NCBI RefSeq assembly: GCF_020171285.1
Contig: NZ_JAIUZI010000001.1
Location: 717,229-781,228, forward strand
Direction: 5' to 3'
Source of the DNA: Seohaeicola saemankumensis
GTDB taxonomy: Bacteria; Pseudomonadota; Alphaproteobacteria; Rhodobacterales; Rhodobacteraceae
Length of the DNA stretch: 64,000 nt
The position numbers and the translations under genes are program-made. Of this stretch, positions 8,756-17,510 are shown piece after piece (the stretch's first letter is position 1; each line of letters begins with the position of its first letter). The notes beneath the pieces were generated by a model. It was not told where the DNA came from and ran no database searches. It worked only from the letters and a program-made list of their open reading frames with translations.

Positions 8756-10171
8756 TCAGTTCAGGTCCTCGAGCAGGCGGCCGTGTTTGCGGGTCTCGGC
8801 GATGACGTCTCCGAATGTGCGCATGCCGCGCGCCTCGAGCATCGGCAGCATCTTGCACAGAACTTCCGCCGTCGCCTGCGCATCGCCCAGTGCCGTATGG
8901 CGCAAATGGGCGGGGATGGTCACCCCCAGCCGGTCGCAGAGCGCGTCGAGCGTATGGGTTTCACCGGCCCCGAAGACCACCGCCGACAGCAGCACGGTAT
9001 CGAGGATCGGGTGTTCCCATTCGACCCCCATCCGGCCCGCGTGGCGGCGCAGAAAGGCCATGTCGAATGGCGCGTTATGGGCAACAATGACGGCATTCGA
9101 GGCGAATCTGTGAAAGCTCCGCCCGGCCTCGGCGATGTCGGGCGCGCCGGCCACCATGGCGTCGCTGACGCCGTGGACCTTGGTCGATCCCGGCGGGATC
9201 GGCATGCCGGGGTTGACCAGAGTGTCCAGAACCTCGCCTTCGATGATGCGCCCGCGCAGCACCCGCACGGCGCCGATCTGCACCACCTCGTCCTTGTGCG
9301 GCAGCAGGCCGGTTGTTTCCGTATCAAAGACGACAAAGACGAGATCGCTCAGCGCGCGGACCTCGAAGGCGGCATCGCCGGAGGTTTCCAGCAGGTCGAA
9401 GTCGTAGACCAGCGGGCGGGCAGCCTCGGGGGCGATCTGGGCCTCGGCGTCGTCAAAGATGAGCATGTAGCCAGGCGCGTCGCCCAGCGGTTTCATCCGG
9501 GCGCTGTAGCTTTGCGCCTCATCGGCGCTTTGGGCGGTGAAACTCACCTCCAGACCGCTGCGCGCCAGCTTGCCATAGGCGGCCTCGACCGCCTCGCGCT
9601 GCAGGTAATCGAACAGCGAGGCGTTCAGCCGGGGATGGGCGATCTGCGCCAGAACACCCGCGGCCTGCCCGTCGTAAAGCACAATCTGATGGCTGGGGTT
9701 GACGATGACCATGGCCATGGGGATTTCGGTCAAAAGCGCGGTCAGCCGCTCCTTCTCGGCGGCCAGGCGCGCGGTTTGCGCGGCCACCGCCTCGGCGGTG
9801 TTCATCGTCGACTCGCTGAGTTGCCCGGTTACTGCGGCGGCGGCAGGGGCGAGGTCGCCGAGGTAGCGGGCGGCATGCAGGTCGAGTTCGCCGGTGACCC
9901 CGGCATGGGCACGGGCGCGCATCTGGGCGGCCAGCCGTTCGATCGGGCGCGCCACGTTCTCGTCGAACAGCAGCCAGACCCCGGCGGTCAGCGCCACCAC
10001 GGCAAAGAGGCTGAGCGCGCCGGAGAAGACGAAGGCATCGAGGATCGCCGGATCGCCGGCGCGGCGGTACCCGGCATAGAGCGACAGTCCGATCACGGCG
10101 GCCCCACCCAGCGCCAGCAGGCAGAAGAACAGGAAGATCCGCAGTCGCAGGCTCAGGTGTTTCATCGTCAC
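8756..10171 (-). CDS. Membrane-anchored DEDDh 3'-5' exonuclease with HAMP/PAS-like region
   Basis: A 471-residue protein. Two membrane segments (about 8-34 and 45-70) are followed by a HAMP-like region (about 70-125), a PAS-like sensor region (about 145-245) and a C-terminal DnaQ-type exonuclease. The exonuclease motifs are complete: Exo I D283-x-E285, Exo II N-A-P-F-D with Asp370, and Exo III H425-x4-D430. The build is that of a sensor protein whose output domain is a nuclease. Similar proteins are known beside DUF294 and acetate-type symporter genes, as here, and are often annotated as DNA polymerase III epsilon homologues, although a membrane anchor makes a replisome role unlikely. It overlaps the upstream gene by 4 bases. 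Substrate (DNA, RNA or oligonucleotide) is unknown. Confidence 0.85.
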   Translation of the reverse strand: MTMKHLSLRLRIFLFFCLLALGGAAVIGLSLYAGYRRAGDPAILDAFVFSGALSLFAVVALTAGVWLLFDENVARPIERLAAQMRARAHAGVTGELDLHAARYLGDLAPAAAAVTGQLSESTMNTAEAVAAQTARLAAEKERLTALLTEIPMAMVIVNPSHQIVLYDGQAAGVLAQIAHPRLNASLFDYLQREAVEAAYGKLARSGLEVSFTAQSADEAQSYSARMKPLGDAPGYMLIFDDAEAQIAPEAARPLVYDFDLLETSGDAAFEVRALSDLVFVVFDTETTGLLPHKDEVVQIGAVRVLRGRIIEGEVLDTLVNPGMPIPPGSTKVHGVSDAMVAGAPDIAEAGRSFHRFASNAVIVAHNAPFDMAFLRRHAGRMGVEWEHPILDTVLLSAVVFGAGETHTLDALCDRLGVTIPAHLRHTALGDAQATAEVLCKMLPMLEARGMRTFGDVIAETRKHGRLLEDLN

Positions 10172-10689
10172 GCCCCCTCGCAGACCGCGACCAGCACGGC
10201 ATCGTCCGCCGCGACGCTGACCCAGTCGGCGTCGGAGACCGCGCCGCGCGCGTCATAGGTGGCCCCGTCGGCGAGGCTGGCGCGGCGCAGGCCGTCGCAA
10301 TCCACCAGGATCGGTATCTTGTTCACGGGCGCCCAGCGGCCAAAGAAATAGAGATCGGCCATGGTCTGGCCCGGCACGTCGGGGTTTTGCCGCAGGCTGG
10401 CCTCATCCAGCGCGGCAAACCGGTCGATATAGGGCGATACCATGGTCCAGGGCCGGTAAAAGCTGCGGTTTTCCACGGTTTCGATCACCACGACGCCCTC
10501 GGGCAGGCTTGCCCTGGTGCGCCCGTACCAGCCATATTCGCTGGTAATGGTCATGGCGATCATCGCCAGGCCGGCCACCACCGGCGCCGTCCAGCGCGGC
10601 AGCCGCCCGCCGGTTAGCTTGTTGGCCAGCATCACCAGCCCGGCGGCGGCGATACCGGCAAAGACCGTTCCGATCAGCTCCAGAAACAT
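10168..10689 (-). CDS. Conserved membrane protein of the DUF294-exonuclease operon
   Basis: A 173-residue protein with two N-terminal membrane segments (about residues 4-24 and 35-52) and a soluble remainder of about 120 residues containing W-Y-G-R-T-R and a D-C-D-G-L motif. I recognise no domain. It sits between the DUF294 regulator (83 bases upstream) and the exonuclease (4-base overlap), so it is probably part of the same signalling unit, with the soluble part outside or at the membrane surface. The function is unknown. Confidence 0.7.
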   Translation of the reverse strand: MFLELIGTVFAGIAAAGLVMLANKLTGGRLPRWTAPVVAGLAMIAMTITSEYGWYGRTRASLPEGVVVIETVENRSFYRPWTMVSPYIDRFAALDEASLRQNPDVPGQTMADLYFFGRWAPVNKIPILVDCDGLRRASLADGATYDARGAVSDADWVSVAADDAVLVAVCEGA

Positions 10690-10721
10690 GCTCTTCCTCC
10701 CGAAAGACCCGAGGTCCGGAT

Positions 10722-10743
10722 CTTCATCTCTTCAAAAATACTC
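10722..10743 (-). repeat. Short intergenic repeat, copy 1 (GAGTATTT...GAAGAGATGAAG type)
   Basis: Read on the minus strand this 22-base segment is GAGTATTT-TT-GAAGAGATGAAG. A near-identical segment lies at 21217-21239 on the plus strand. Both copies are in gaps beside genes and not in coding sequence. Elements of this look are scattered through Rhodobacteraceae genomes near gene ends, but I cannot count them here. Confidence 0.55.
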
Positions 10744-10771
10744 AAATCCGGCATCGCTCCCCGCGACGCCG

Positions 10772-12595
10772 TCAGCTCAACATGCCCTTGCCGTGGCCCA
10801 CAGCCGCCTGCAGCGTCTTTACCACGACGAAGGCGTCGCGCAGATGACTTCGCTCAAAGTCCGACAGGTCGGTGGGGGCCAGGAAGTTGTCCGGCTTGGC
10901 GCCTGATTTCACAAGCGAAACCTGATGTTCCAGCCGGGTTTCGGCGATCAGGTCGTAGGCGTCCAGCAGGTCGCGCGCGCCCGAGGGGCTGAGGGTGCCG
11001 GCGGCCTGCGCGGCCTGCAGCCGGGCGCGGGTGTTGGCCTCGGTCAGCTGTCCCTGCAGGGTATAGATCCGCGCCAGGTCGACCACCGGCACCACGCCGT
11101 TGGCCTTCATGTCCAGCGTGTTGCGATGTTCGCCCGAGCGGATGGTGGCAAAGCCGCGCAGGAGGCCGAGCGGCGGCGTGTGTTTCAGCGAGTTCGAGAT
11201 CATGTGCGCCACGAAGATCGAATTCTTGCTGGCCGCCTTCAGCGTGTCGGCCTGCAGCCCGGTGAACAGGCTCTTGTCGCCGCCGATGGGCCGCAGGTCG
11301 AACATGACGCTGGCCAGCATCTGTGCCTCGGGGTTGGGCTTGGCGATCCAGCCCGCGAAATACTCGCGCCAGACGCGCACCGGCTGGCACCAGCGGTCCG
11401 CCGTCGCCATCATGTCGCCGGGGCAGTAGAAATAGCCGCAGGCGTCGAGCCCGTCGCAGACAAAGCGCGCGAGGTCGCGGAAATAGGGCATCTGTTCGCC
11501 TGTCACGTCGTCGTGCAGGAACAGGCAGTTGTCCTGATCGCTGACACCGGTCTGTTCCTGCCGGCCCTGGCTGCCGCAGGCAAGCCAGAGGTAGGGCACC
11601 GGCGGCGGACCCAGTTTTGCCTCGGCCAGCGCCAGCAGGCGGCGGGTGCAGGTGTCGGCGATGTCGGTGATCAGGCGGGTCACGATCTCGTGCCGGTTGC
11701 CGCCAGCGACCAGTTGCACCAGCAGTTGCGGGATCTCGGCGGTGACCTTGGCCATCTCCTCGGCGGTGTCCGCCTTGGCGATGCGGCTGACCATCTCGGC
11801 GGAACTAACCGCCTGGAACCGGGTCAGGTCGGTCTGGGTGACGATGCCGACCAGCTGGCCGGCCTTGACCACGGGCACGTGGCCGATGCGGTGTTCCATC
11901 ATCGCGTGCAACACGTCGGAGCCGATGGCGGCGGGCGACAGGGTCAGCGGATCGCGGGTCATCACCTGCGCGATCGGCGTGGTGGGGGGCAGGGCGTCGG
12001 CCACGACCTTGCCCGACAGGTCGCGCACGGTGACGATACCGGTCAGCGCGTCGCCGTCGATGACGCAGACCGAGGAGATCCGGTTGTCGCGCATCAGGGT
12101 CGCGGCCTGTTGCACGGTGGCGTCCACGGCGCAGGTCACCGGGGCCGGCGCCATGAAGCTTTCGACCCGCGTGGTGGCCAGATCGCTGCCGCGCGGGGCG
12201 TCGCCGCGTCGGCGGTCAAAGAACCGCGCCACCTTGGGCTGGCGGGCCATCAGCGCGTAGAAGGAGGGCTTGGGCAGCATCAGCAGCAGGCTGTCCTGAA
12301 CCGCGCGGGCCGAGGTCAGCGCCTTGCCCTGGCGGGTCAGCCCGCGTTCGCCGAAGGAGTTGCGCGGGCCGAGGATTGACAGCGGCGCGCCGTTCTCGTC
12401 GTCGATATGCACCTCGCCGGTGTGGATCAGGTAGAGCCCCTCGAGCTCTTCCCCGAGGGCATAGACCGGAGCGCCGGCGGCGACGTCGACCATCTTGAAC
12501 TTGGGCAGGAGGCCGTCCAGCTCGCTCGCCTCGAGGCTGTCGTAGGGGTGAACGGACCGCAGGAAGCGGGTCAGGTCGGCTGGGGAAAGTGGCAT
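10772..12595 (-). CDS. cNMP-binding / CBS / DUF294 nucleotidyltransferase-like regulator
   Basis: A 607-residue cytoplasmic protein with three parts. Residues about 10-125 are a cyclic-nucleotide-binding (Crp-type) domain (G-A-P-V-Y-A-L-G-E-E-L-E-G-L-Y near 40). Residues about 145-275 are a CBS pair (A-P-V-T-C-A-V-D-A-T-V, then P-V-V-K-A-G-Q-L-V-G-I-V-T). The C-terminal half carries DUF294, with the nucleotidyltransferase signature G-S-Q-G-R-Q-E-Q-T-x4-D-Q-D-N. Relatives are known next to acetate-type sodium symporters and DnaQ-like exonucleases and are thought to sense nucleotides, perhaps modifying a partner. The link to Acs and Adk suggests sensing of the AMP/ATP state (inference). It starts 108 bases after the symporter stop, beyond two hairpins. 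Confidence 0.88.
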   Translation of the reverse strand: MPLSPADLTRFLRSVHPYDSLEASELDGLLPKFKMVDVAAGAPVYALGEELEGLYLIHTGEVHIDDENGAPLSILGPRNSFGERGLTRQGKALTSARAVQDSLLLMLPKPSFYALMARQPKVARFFDRRRGDAPRGSDLATTRVESFMAPAPVTCAVDATVQQAATLMRDNRISSVCVIDGDALTGIVTVRDLSGKVVADALPPTTPIAQVMTRDPLTLSPAAIGSDVLHAMMEHRIGHVPVVKAGQLVGIVTQTDLTRFQAVSSAEMVSRIAKADTAEEMAKVTAEIPQLLVQLVAGGNRHEIVTRLITDIADTCTRRLLALAEAKLGPPPVPYLWLACGSQGRQEQTGVSDQDNCLFLHDDVTGEQMPYFRDLARFVCDGLDACGYFYCPGDMMATADRWCQPVRVWREYFAGWIAKPNPEAQMLASVMFDLRPIGGDKSLFTGLQADTLKAASKNSIFVAHMISNSLKHTPPLGLLRGFATIRSGEHRNTLDMKANGVVPVVDLARIYTLQGQLTEANTRARLQAAQAAGTLSPSGARDLLDAYDLIAETRLEHQVSLVKSGAKPDNFLAPTDLSDFERSHLRDAFVVVKTLQAAVGHGKGMLS

Positions 12596-12625
12596 GTCAC
12601 ACCGGCAGTATCGGGAAATGAAAGA

Positions 12626-12692
12626 TCCCGCCCAGATTGCGCTGGGCGGGACCGATGTAAAAGAGGGCGGGCCGTCGCAGGGGGGACGGCCC
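12626..12692 (-). terminator. Two tandem hairpins downstream of the symporter gene
   Basis: On the minus strand the first hairpin after the symporter stop has 8-base arms (12685-12692 with 12669-12676) followed by GCCCTCTTTT. The second has perfect 10-base arms (12642-12651 with 12626-12635, 6-base loop) followed by TCTTTCATTT. Both fit intrinsic terminators, and they would limit read-through from the symporter into the DUF294 regulator gene. Confidence 0.75.
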
Positions 12693-12703
12693 GGCCATGT
12701 CGG

Positions 12704-14488
12704 TTAGTGGTCCTGGGCGGCACCGGCGCCGCGCGGGATCCGGACGCTTTCGACCAGGTCCTTGATTTCCTGCGGGGTTTCCTTGGTCATGCCGGCCACC
12801 AGGTAGGCGACACCGAAGTTGACCATGGCACCGACCGCACCGAAGGAGGTCGACTTGATGGTTCCCAGCAGCGGGTCCGCATCCGTGAAGGAGTTGGTGC
12901 CCGGGATGAAGAGCCAGCCCTTGTGCAGGAAGATGTAGACCAGCGTCACACCCAGACCGGCCAGCATGCCGGCCACGGCGCCCGTGTTGTTGATCTTGGT
13001 CGAGAAGATCCCCATCATCAGCGCCGGGAAGATCGAGGCCGCCGCCAGACCGAAGGCCAGCGCCACCGTCTGGGCGGCAAAGCCCGGCGGGTTCAGACCC
13101 AGGTAGGTTGCGACACCGATGGCCACGGCCATGGCGATACGCGCCGACAGCAGTTCGCCTTTTTCCGAGATGCTCGGGTTGATCGAACCCTTGATCAGGT
13201 CGTGGGACACGGCAGACGAGATCGCCAGCAGCAGGCCCGCAGCGGTCGACAGCGCGGCGGCGAGACCACCGGCAGCGACCAGACCAATCACCCAACCCGG
13301 CAGGTTGGCGATTTCGGGGTTGGCCAGCACCAGGATGTCACGGTTGAAGTTGGTCAGCTCGTTGCCTTCCCACCCGTTTTCCGCGGCTTTCGCCTGCATC
13401 CCGGCATCCTTGTCGTTGTAGTACTGGATCTTGCCGTCGCCGTTCTTGTCTTCCCAGCCCAGCAGACCGGTTTTCTGCCAGGTGGCCATCCAGTCATAGC
13501 GGGCGTCGTTTTCGATCTGCTCGAGCGAGACAGCCTCGGCGTCGGTGCCATTGGGCCAGAACATGTCGGTGATGTTCAGGCGGGCCATGGCGCCCACGGC
13601 GGGAGCGGTCAGGTACAGCAGCGCGATGAAGACCAGCGCCCAGCCAGCGGACCAGCGGGCATCCGCCACGCGCGGCACGGTGAAGAAGCGCATGATGACG
13701 TGCGGCAGACCAGCGGTACCGATCATCAGCGACAGGGTGAACAGAACCATGTTCAGCGTGTCGGCGTGATGCGCGGTGTATTCGGCAAAGCCCAGTTCGG
13801 CCACGATGGAGTCCAGCTTGGCCAGCAGCGGCTCGCCGGATGCGACGTGATCGCCGAAGAGACCCAGCGCCGGGATCGGGTTGCCGGTCAGCTGCAGCGA
13901 GATGAAGATGGCCGGGATGGTGTAGGCCATGATCAGCACGCAATACTGCGCCACCTGGGTGTAGGTCACGCCCTTCATGCCGCCGAACACGGCGTAGGCA
14001 AAGACCACACAGGCGCCGATCAGCAGGCCGGCGGTGTTGGACACTTCGAGGAAGCGGCCAAAGGCCACGCCGACGCCGGTCATCTGGCCGATCACGTAGG
14101 TGGTCGAGGCGACGATCAGGCAGATCACGGCCACGATGCGAGCGGTCGGGCTGTAGAAACGGTCGCCGATGAATTCCGACACGGTGAACTTGCCGAACTT
14201 GCGCAGGTAGGGGGCAAGCAGCAGCGCCAGCAGCACGTAGCCACCGGTCCAGCCCATCAGGAAGCTGGAGTTGTCGTAGCCGGTAAAGGCGATGAGGCCG
14301 GCCATCGAGATGAACGAGGCCGCCGACATCCAGTCAGCCGCTGTCGCCATACCGTTGGTGACCGGGTGAACGCCGCGACCGGCGGCGTAGAATTCCGATG
14401 TGGAACCCGCACGGGCCCAGATCGCGATGCCGATGTAGAGCGCAAAGGAGGCGCCCACAAACAGCAGGTTGATGGTAAACTGATCCAT
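12704..14488 (-). CDS. Sodium:solute symporter, VC_2705/ActP-like, with an EF-hand-like loop
   Basis: A 594-residue inner-membrane transporter of the SSS family with about 13 membrane segments. The first helices carry S-E-F-Y-A-A-G-R and W-M-S-A-A-S-F-I-S-M-A-G, typical of the acetate/solute branch. The pairing with a DUF4212 gene just upstream (15 bases) and acs in the same cluster points to uptake of acetate or another short monocarboxylate with sodium. Unusually, an extra soluble loop around residues 320-385 contains D-K-N-G-D-G-K-I (347-354), matching the first positions of a calcium-binding EF-hand loop. The substrate is inferred from the neighbours, not shown. Confidence 0.88.
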   Translation of the reverse strand: MDQFTINLLFVGASFALYIGIAIWARAGSTSEFYAAGRGVHPVTNGMATAADWMSAASFISMAGLIAFTGYDNSSFLMGWTGGYVLLALLLAPYLRKFGKFTVSEFIGDRFYSPTARIVAVICLIVASTTYVIGQMTGVGVAFGRFLEVSNTAGLLIGACVVFAYAVFGGMKGVTYTQVAQYCVLIMAYTIPAIFISLQLTGNPIPALGLFGDHVASGEPLLAKLDSIVAELGFAEYTAHHADTLNMVLFTLSLMIGTAGLPHVIMRFFTVPRVADARWSAGWALVFIALLYLTAPAVGAMARLNITDMFWPNGTDAEAVSLEQIENDARYDWMATWQKTGLLGWEDKNGDGKIQYYNDKDAGMQAKAAENGWEGNELTNFNRDILVLANPEIANLPGWVIGLVAAGGLAAALSTAAGLLLAISSAVSHDLIKGSINPSISEKGELLSARIAMAVAIGVATYLGLNPPGFAAQTVALAFGLAAASIFPALMMGIFSTKINNTGAVAGMLAGLGVTLVYIFLHKGWLFIPGTNSFTDADPLLGTIKSTSFGAVGAMVNFGVAYLVAGMTKETPQEIKDLVESVRIPRGAGAAQDH

Positions 14489-14503
14489 TGTCCCTCGGCT
14501 CCT

Positions 14504-14788
14504 TTATTCTTCTTCAACGCCGAATTCGGCGTCGAGCTTGTTCATCCGCCAGGCGTAGAAAAAGATCAGCGCCAGGAACACGATGATCGAGCCTTGCTGG
14601 GCAAACCAGAAGCCGAGATCGGTGCCGCCGACGGCGATGCCGGACAGCATGGGGCGCAGCAGGATGCCGAACCCGAAAGAGACCAGCGCCCAGATGACGA
14701 GGCTGATCAGAATGATGCGCACGTTTGCCTGCCAGTAGCCCTTGTCGGCTTCGGCAGTGGACGAGGCACTAGTAGATTGGTCCGCCAT
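14504..14788 (-). CDS. DUF4212 small subunit of sodium:solute symporter
   Basis: A 94-residue membrane protein with two predicted helices (about residues 25-47 and 60-80, the second ending F-F-Y-A-W-R-M-N-K-L-D). The N terminus is Ser/Thr-rich. The Y-W-x-x-N-V-R-I-I motif before helix 1 is typical of DUF4212. It always precedes VC_2705-type symporters and is taken as a small accessory subunit. A ribosome site (GGAGGAA) lies just upstream of the ATG at 14788. A terminator separates it from adk. Confidence 0.9.
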   Translation of the reverse strand: MADQSTSASSTAEADKGYWQANVRIILISLVIWALVSFGFGILLRPMLSGIAVGGTDLGFWFAQQGSIIVFLALIFFYAWRMNKLDAEFGVEEE

Positions 14789-14810
14789 GGCGGTTCCTCC
14801 TTCTTCCTCC

Positions 14811-14844
14811 AGAAAAATGGCCTCGCGGGGAGAGGTACGAGGCC
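14811..14844 (-). terminator. Intrinsic terminator after adk
   Basis: On the minus strand a hairpin with perfect 7-base arms (14838-14844 and 14819-14825, 12-base loop) is followed by ATTTTTCT. It lies 8 bases after the adk stop and before the DUF4212 ribosome site, so acs-adk and the symporter pair are probably separate or attenuated transcription units. Confidence 0.78.
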
Positions 14845-14851
14845 CTTGAAC

Positions 14852-15538
14852 TTACTTCATCGCCTGTTCGACGATTCCGGCGAGCGCGCCTGCAATGGTG
14901 TCGATTTCGCCCATGGCGTCGACCGATTGCAGAACACCCTTGTCCTTGTAGTACGCGATCAGCGGGGCGGTCTGGTCGTGGTAGGCGACCAGGCGGCTGC
15001 TGACGGTTTCCGCGTTGTCGTCGGCGCGCCGCTTCATCTCGGTGCCGCCGCATTTGTCGCAGACGCCATCCCTGGCGGGCTGCTTGAAGCTGTCGTGGTA
15101 GCCTTCGCCGCAATTGCCGCAGGTGTAGCGCCCGGAAATCCGGGTCACCATGGCGGCGTCATCGACTTCGAGGCTGACGGCGGCGCTGATCTTCTGGCCG
15201 GTTTCGGCCAGAAGGGTGTCGAGCGCCTGCGCCTGCACTGTGGTGCGCGGGAAGCCATCGAGGATCACGCCTTTGGCGCAGTCCGGTTCGGCCAGACGGT
15301 CGCGCAGGATGTTGATCACGATTTCATCGCTGACCAGGTCGCCCGCTTCCATCACCGCCTTGGCGGCTTTGCCCGCCTCGGTTCCGGCGGCGACGGCCGC
15401 GCGCAGCAGGTCGCCGGTGGAAAGTTGCACCAGGCCGAACTTCTCTTCCAGCATCCGCGCCTGGGTGCCCTTGCCGGCGCCCGGAGGCCCCAGCAGGATC
15501 AGCACGGCGGGGGTTGTCATGACTGCGGTGTCCATCAT
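14852..15538 (-). CDS. adk: Adenylate kinase (zinc-lid type)
   Basis: A 228-residue kinase catalysing ATP + AMP to 2 ADP. It has the P-loop G-P-P-G-A-G-K-G-T (17-25), the AMP-binding S-T-G-D-L-L-R (40-46) and G-F-P-R-T (95-99), and a long LID with four cysteines (Cys140, Cys143, Cys160, Cys163), the structural zinc site. It begins 7 bases after the acs stop, so the two are co-transcribed. Acs produces AMP, and an adenylate kinase beside it would recycle the AMP. The usual adk of Rhodobacteraceae lies in the ribosomal-protein locus, so this may be a second copy. Tandem ATGs at 15538/15535 and another at 15520 leave the exact start open. Confidence 0.93.
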   Translation of the reverse strand: MMDTAVMTTPAVLILLGPPGAGKGTQARMLEEKFGLVQLSTGDLLRAAVAAGTEAGKAAKAVMEAGDLVSDEIVINILRDRLAEPDCAKGVILDGFPRTTVQAQALDTLLAETGQKISAAVSLEVDDAAMVTRISGRYTCGNCGEGYHDSFKQPARDGVCDKCGGTEMKRRADDNAETVSSRLVAYHDQTAPLIAYYKDKGVLQSVDAMGEIDTIAGALAGIVEQAMK

Positions 15539-15545
15539 CGCCCCC

Positions 15546-17510
15546 TTACTTGCCCGCGCGGTTGGCGATCAGGTCGTCAACCACCGAAGGATCGGCCAGG
15601 GTCGAGGTATCGCCCAGCGAACCAAAGTCGTTCTCGGCGATCTTGCGCAGGATGCGGCGCATGATCTTGCCCGAGCGGGTTTTCGGCAGGCCCGGCGCCC
15701 ACTGGATCACGTCGGGAGAAGCGATCGGGCCGATCTCGGTGCGGACCCAGGTGCGCAGCTCCTTGTAGAGATCGTCGGAAGGCTCCACGCCGTTCATCAG
15801 GGTGACATAGCAATAGATGCCCTGGCCCTTGATGTCGTGCGGGTAACCGACCACGGCGGCCTCGGCCACGGCGGCATGCGCCACCAGTGCGCTTTCGACT
15901 TCGGCGGTGCCCATCCGGTGGCCGGAGACGTTGATCACGTCATCGACGCGGCCGGTGATCCAGAAATCGCCGTCTTCGTCCCGTTTGCAGCCGTCACCGG
16001 CAAAGTAGTAACCCTTGTAGTCGGAGAAATAGGTTTTCTCGAACCGTTCGTGGTCGCCCCAGACGGTGCGCATCTGGCTGGGCCAGCTGTCGGCGATGCA
16101 GAGCACGCCCTCGGTCGGGTAGTCGTGGATCTCTTCGCCGGTGTGGGGGTCCAGAACCACGGCCTTGACGCCGAAGAAGGGTTTCATCGCCGAGCCCGGC
16201 TTCAGCCCGTGCGCGCCGGGCAGGGGGGTCATCATGTGACCGCCGGTTTCCGTCTGCCACCAAGTGTCGACGATCGGGCATTTGCCCTTGCCCACGACCT
16301 CGTTGTACCAGTTCCAGGCCTCGGGGTTGATCGGTTCGCCCACAGTGCCGAGGGTGCGCAGATCGCTCAGGTCGCATTTTTCGACAAATTCGTTGCCCTG
16401 GCCCATCAGCGCGCGCAGCGCGGTCGGGGCGGTGTAGAACTGGTTCACCTTGTGCTTTTCGCAGACCTGCCAGAAGCGAGAGGCGTCGGGGTAGGTCGGC
16501 ACGCCTTCGAACATCAGCGTGGTGGCGCCATTGGCCAGCGGGCCATAGACGATATAGCTGTGGCCGGTGACCCAGCCGACGTCAGCGGTACACCAGTAGA
16601 TGTCGCCGTCGTGGTAATCAAAGGTGATCTCGTGCGTCATCGCGGCATAGACCAGGTAACCGCCGGTGCAGTGCACGACGCCCTTGGGCTGGCCGGTGGA
16701 GCCGGAGGTGTAGAGGATGAACAGCGGATCCTCGGCGTTCATCTCGGCGGGTTTGGAGTATTCGTCCGCTTCCAGCGCCATCTCGTTGTAGTCGAAGTCG
16801 CGGCCGTCGACCCAGGTGGTCTGGCCGCCGGTACGCTTGACCACCAGACATTTCACGGTGTCCTTGCAGTGCAGCAGAGCGGCGTCGGCGTTGGATTTCA
16901 GCGGGGTTTGACGACCGCCGCGCGGGGCGTAGTCGGCGGTGATCACCACCTTGGCGTCGGAACCGTTGATCCGGGCCGCCAGCGCGTCGGGGGAGAAGCC
17001 CGCAAACACGATGGAGTGGATGGCGCCGATCCGGGCGCAGGCCAGCATGGCATAGGCCGCTTCGGGGATCATCGGGAGGTAGATGACCACGCGGTCGCCT
17101 TTGCGCACGCCCAGGTCTTCGAGGATGTTGGCCATCTTGCAGACCGAGGTGTGCAGCGCCTTGTAGGTGATGTGCTTGGCTTCCTCTTCCGGATCATCGG
17201 GTTCGAAGATGATCGCGGTCTGGTCGCCACGGGTCTCAAGGTGCCGGTCGATGCAGTTTGCCGAGACGTTCAGCGTGCCGTCCTCGAACCATTTGATGTC
17301 GATGTTGCCGGGCTGGAACGAGGTGTTCTTGACCTTGGTAAAGGGCTTGATCCAGTCGACCCGCTTGCCGTGTTCGCCCCAGAACGCTTCGGGGTCGGCG
17401 ATGGATGCGGCGTACATCTCATCATATTTGGCGGCATCCACATGTGCACGGGCGACGACGTCTGCCGACGGGGGGTACACGGGGTTATCGGATTGAGCTT
17501 TTTCGGTCAT
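15546..17510 (-). CDS. acs: Acetyl-CoA synthetase
   Basis: A 654-residue AMP-forming ligase that converts acetate, ATP and CoA to acetyl-CoA, AMP and pyrophosphate in the cytoplasm. The adenylation core motif [11 protein letters not shown] is at 267-277. The C-terminal P-K-T-R-S-G-K carries the catalytic lysine (Lys615), the site known to be switched off by acetylation in this family. Length and end-to-end pattern ([18 protein letters not shown]) are standard. Its operon partner is adk. It is divergent from the TRAP operon at 18020 across a roughly 500-base control region. Confidence 0.96.
   Translation of the reverse strand: MTEKAQSDNPVYPPSADVVARAHVDAAKYDEMYAASIADPEAFWGEHGKRVDWIKPFTKVKNTSFQPGNIDIKWFEDGTLNVSANCIDRHLETRGDQTAIIFEPDDPEEEAKHITYKALHTSVCKMANILEDLGVRKGDRVVIYLPMIPEAAYAMLACARIGAIHSIVFAGFSPDALAARINGSDAKVVITADYAPRGGRQTPLKSNADAALLHCKDTVKCLVVKRTGGQTTWVDGRDFDYNEMALEADEYSKPAEMNAEDPLFILYTSGSTGQPKGVVHCTGGYLVYAAMTHEITFDYHDGDIYWCTADVGWVTGHSYIVYGPLANGATTLMFEGVPTYPDASRFWQVCEKHKVNQFYTAPTALRALMGQGNEFVEKCDLSDLRTLGTVGEPINPEAWNWYNEVVGKGKCPIVDTWWQTETGGHMMTPLPGAHGLKPGSAMKPFFGVKAVVLDPHTGEEIHDYPTEGVLCIADSWPSQMRTVWGDHERFEKTYFSDYKGYYFAGDGCKRDEDGDFWITGRVDDVINVSGHRMGTAEVESALVAHAAVAEAAVVGYPHDIKGQGIYCYVTLMNGVEPSDDLYKELRTWVRTEIGPIASPDVIQWAPGLPKTRSGKIMRRILRKIAENDFGSLGDTSTLADPSVVDDLIANRAGK

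Noticed and set aside
12407..15664. A 1085-codon open frame on the plus strand across the symporter, DUF4212 and adk genes
   Set aside because: It is the antisense of well-supported genes in high-GC DNA, is rich in His/Gly/Arg/Gln shadow composition, and resembles no protein.
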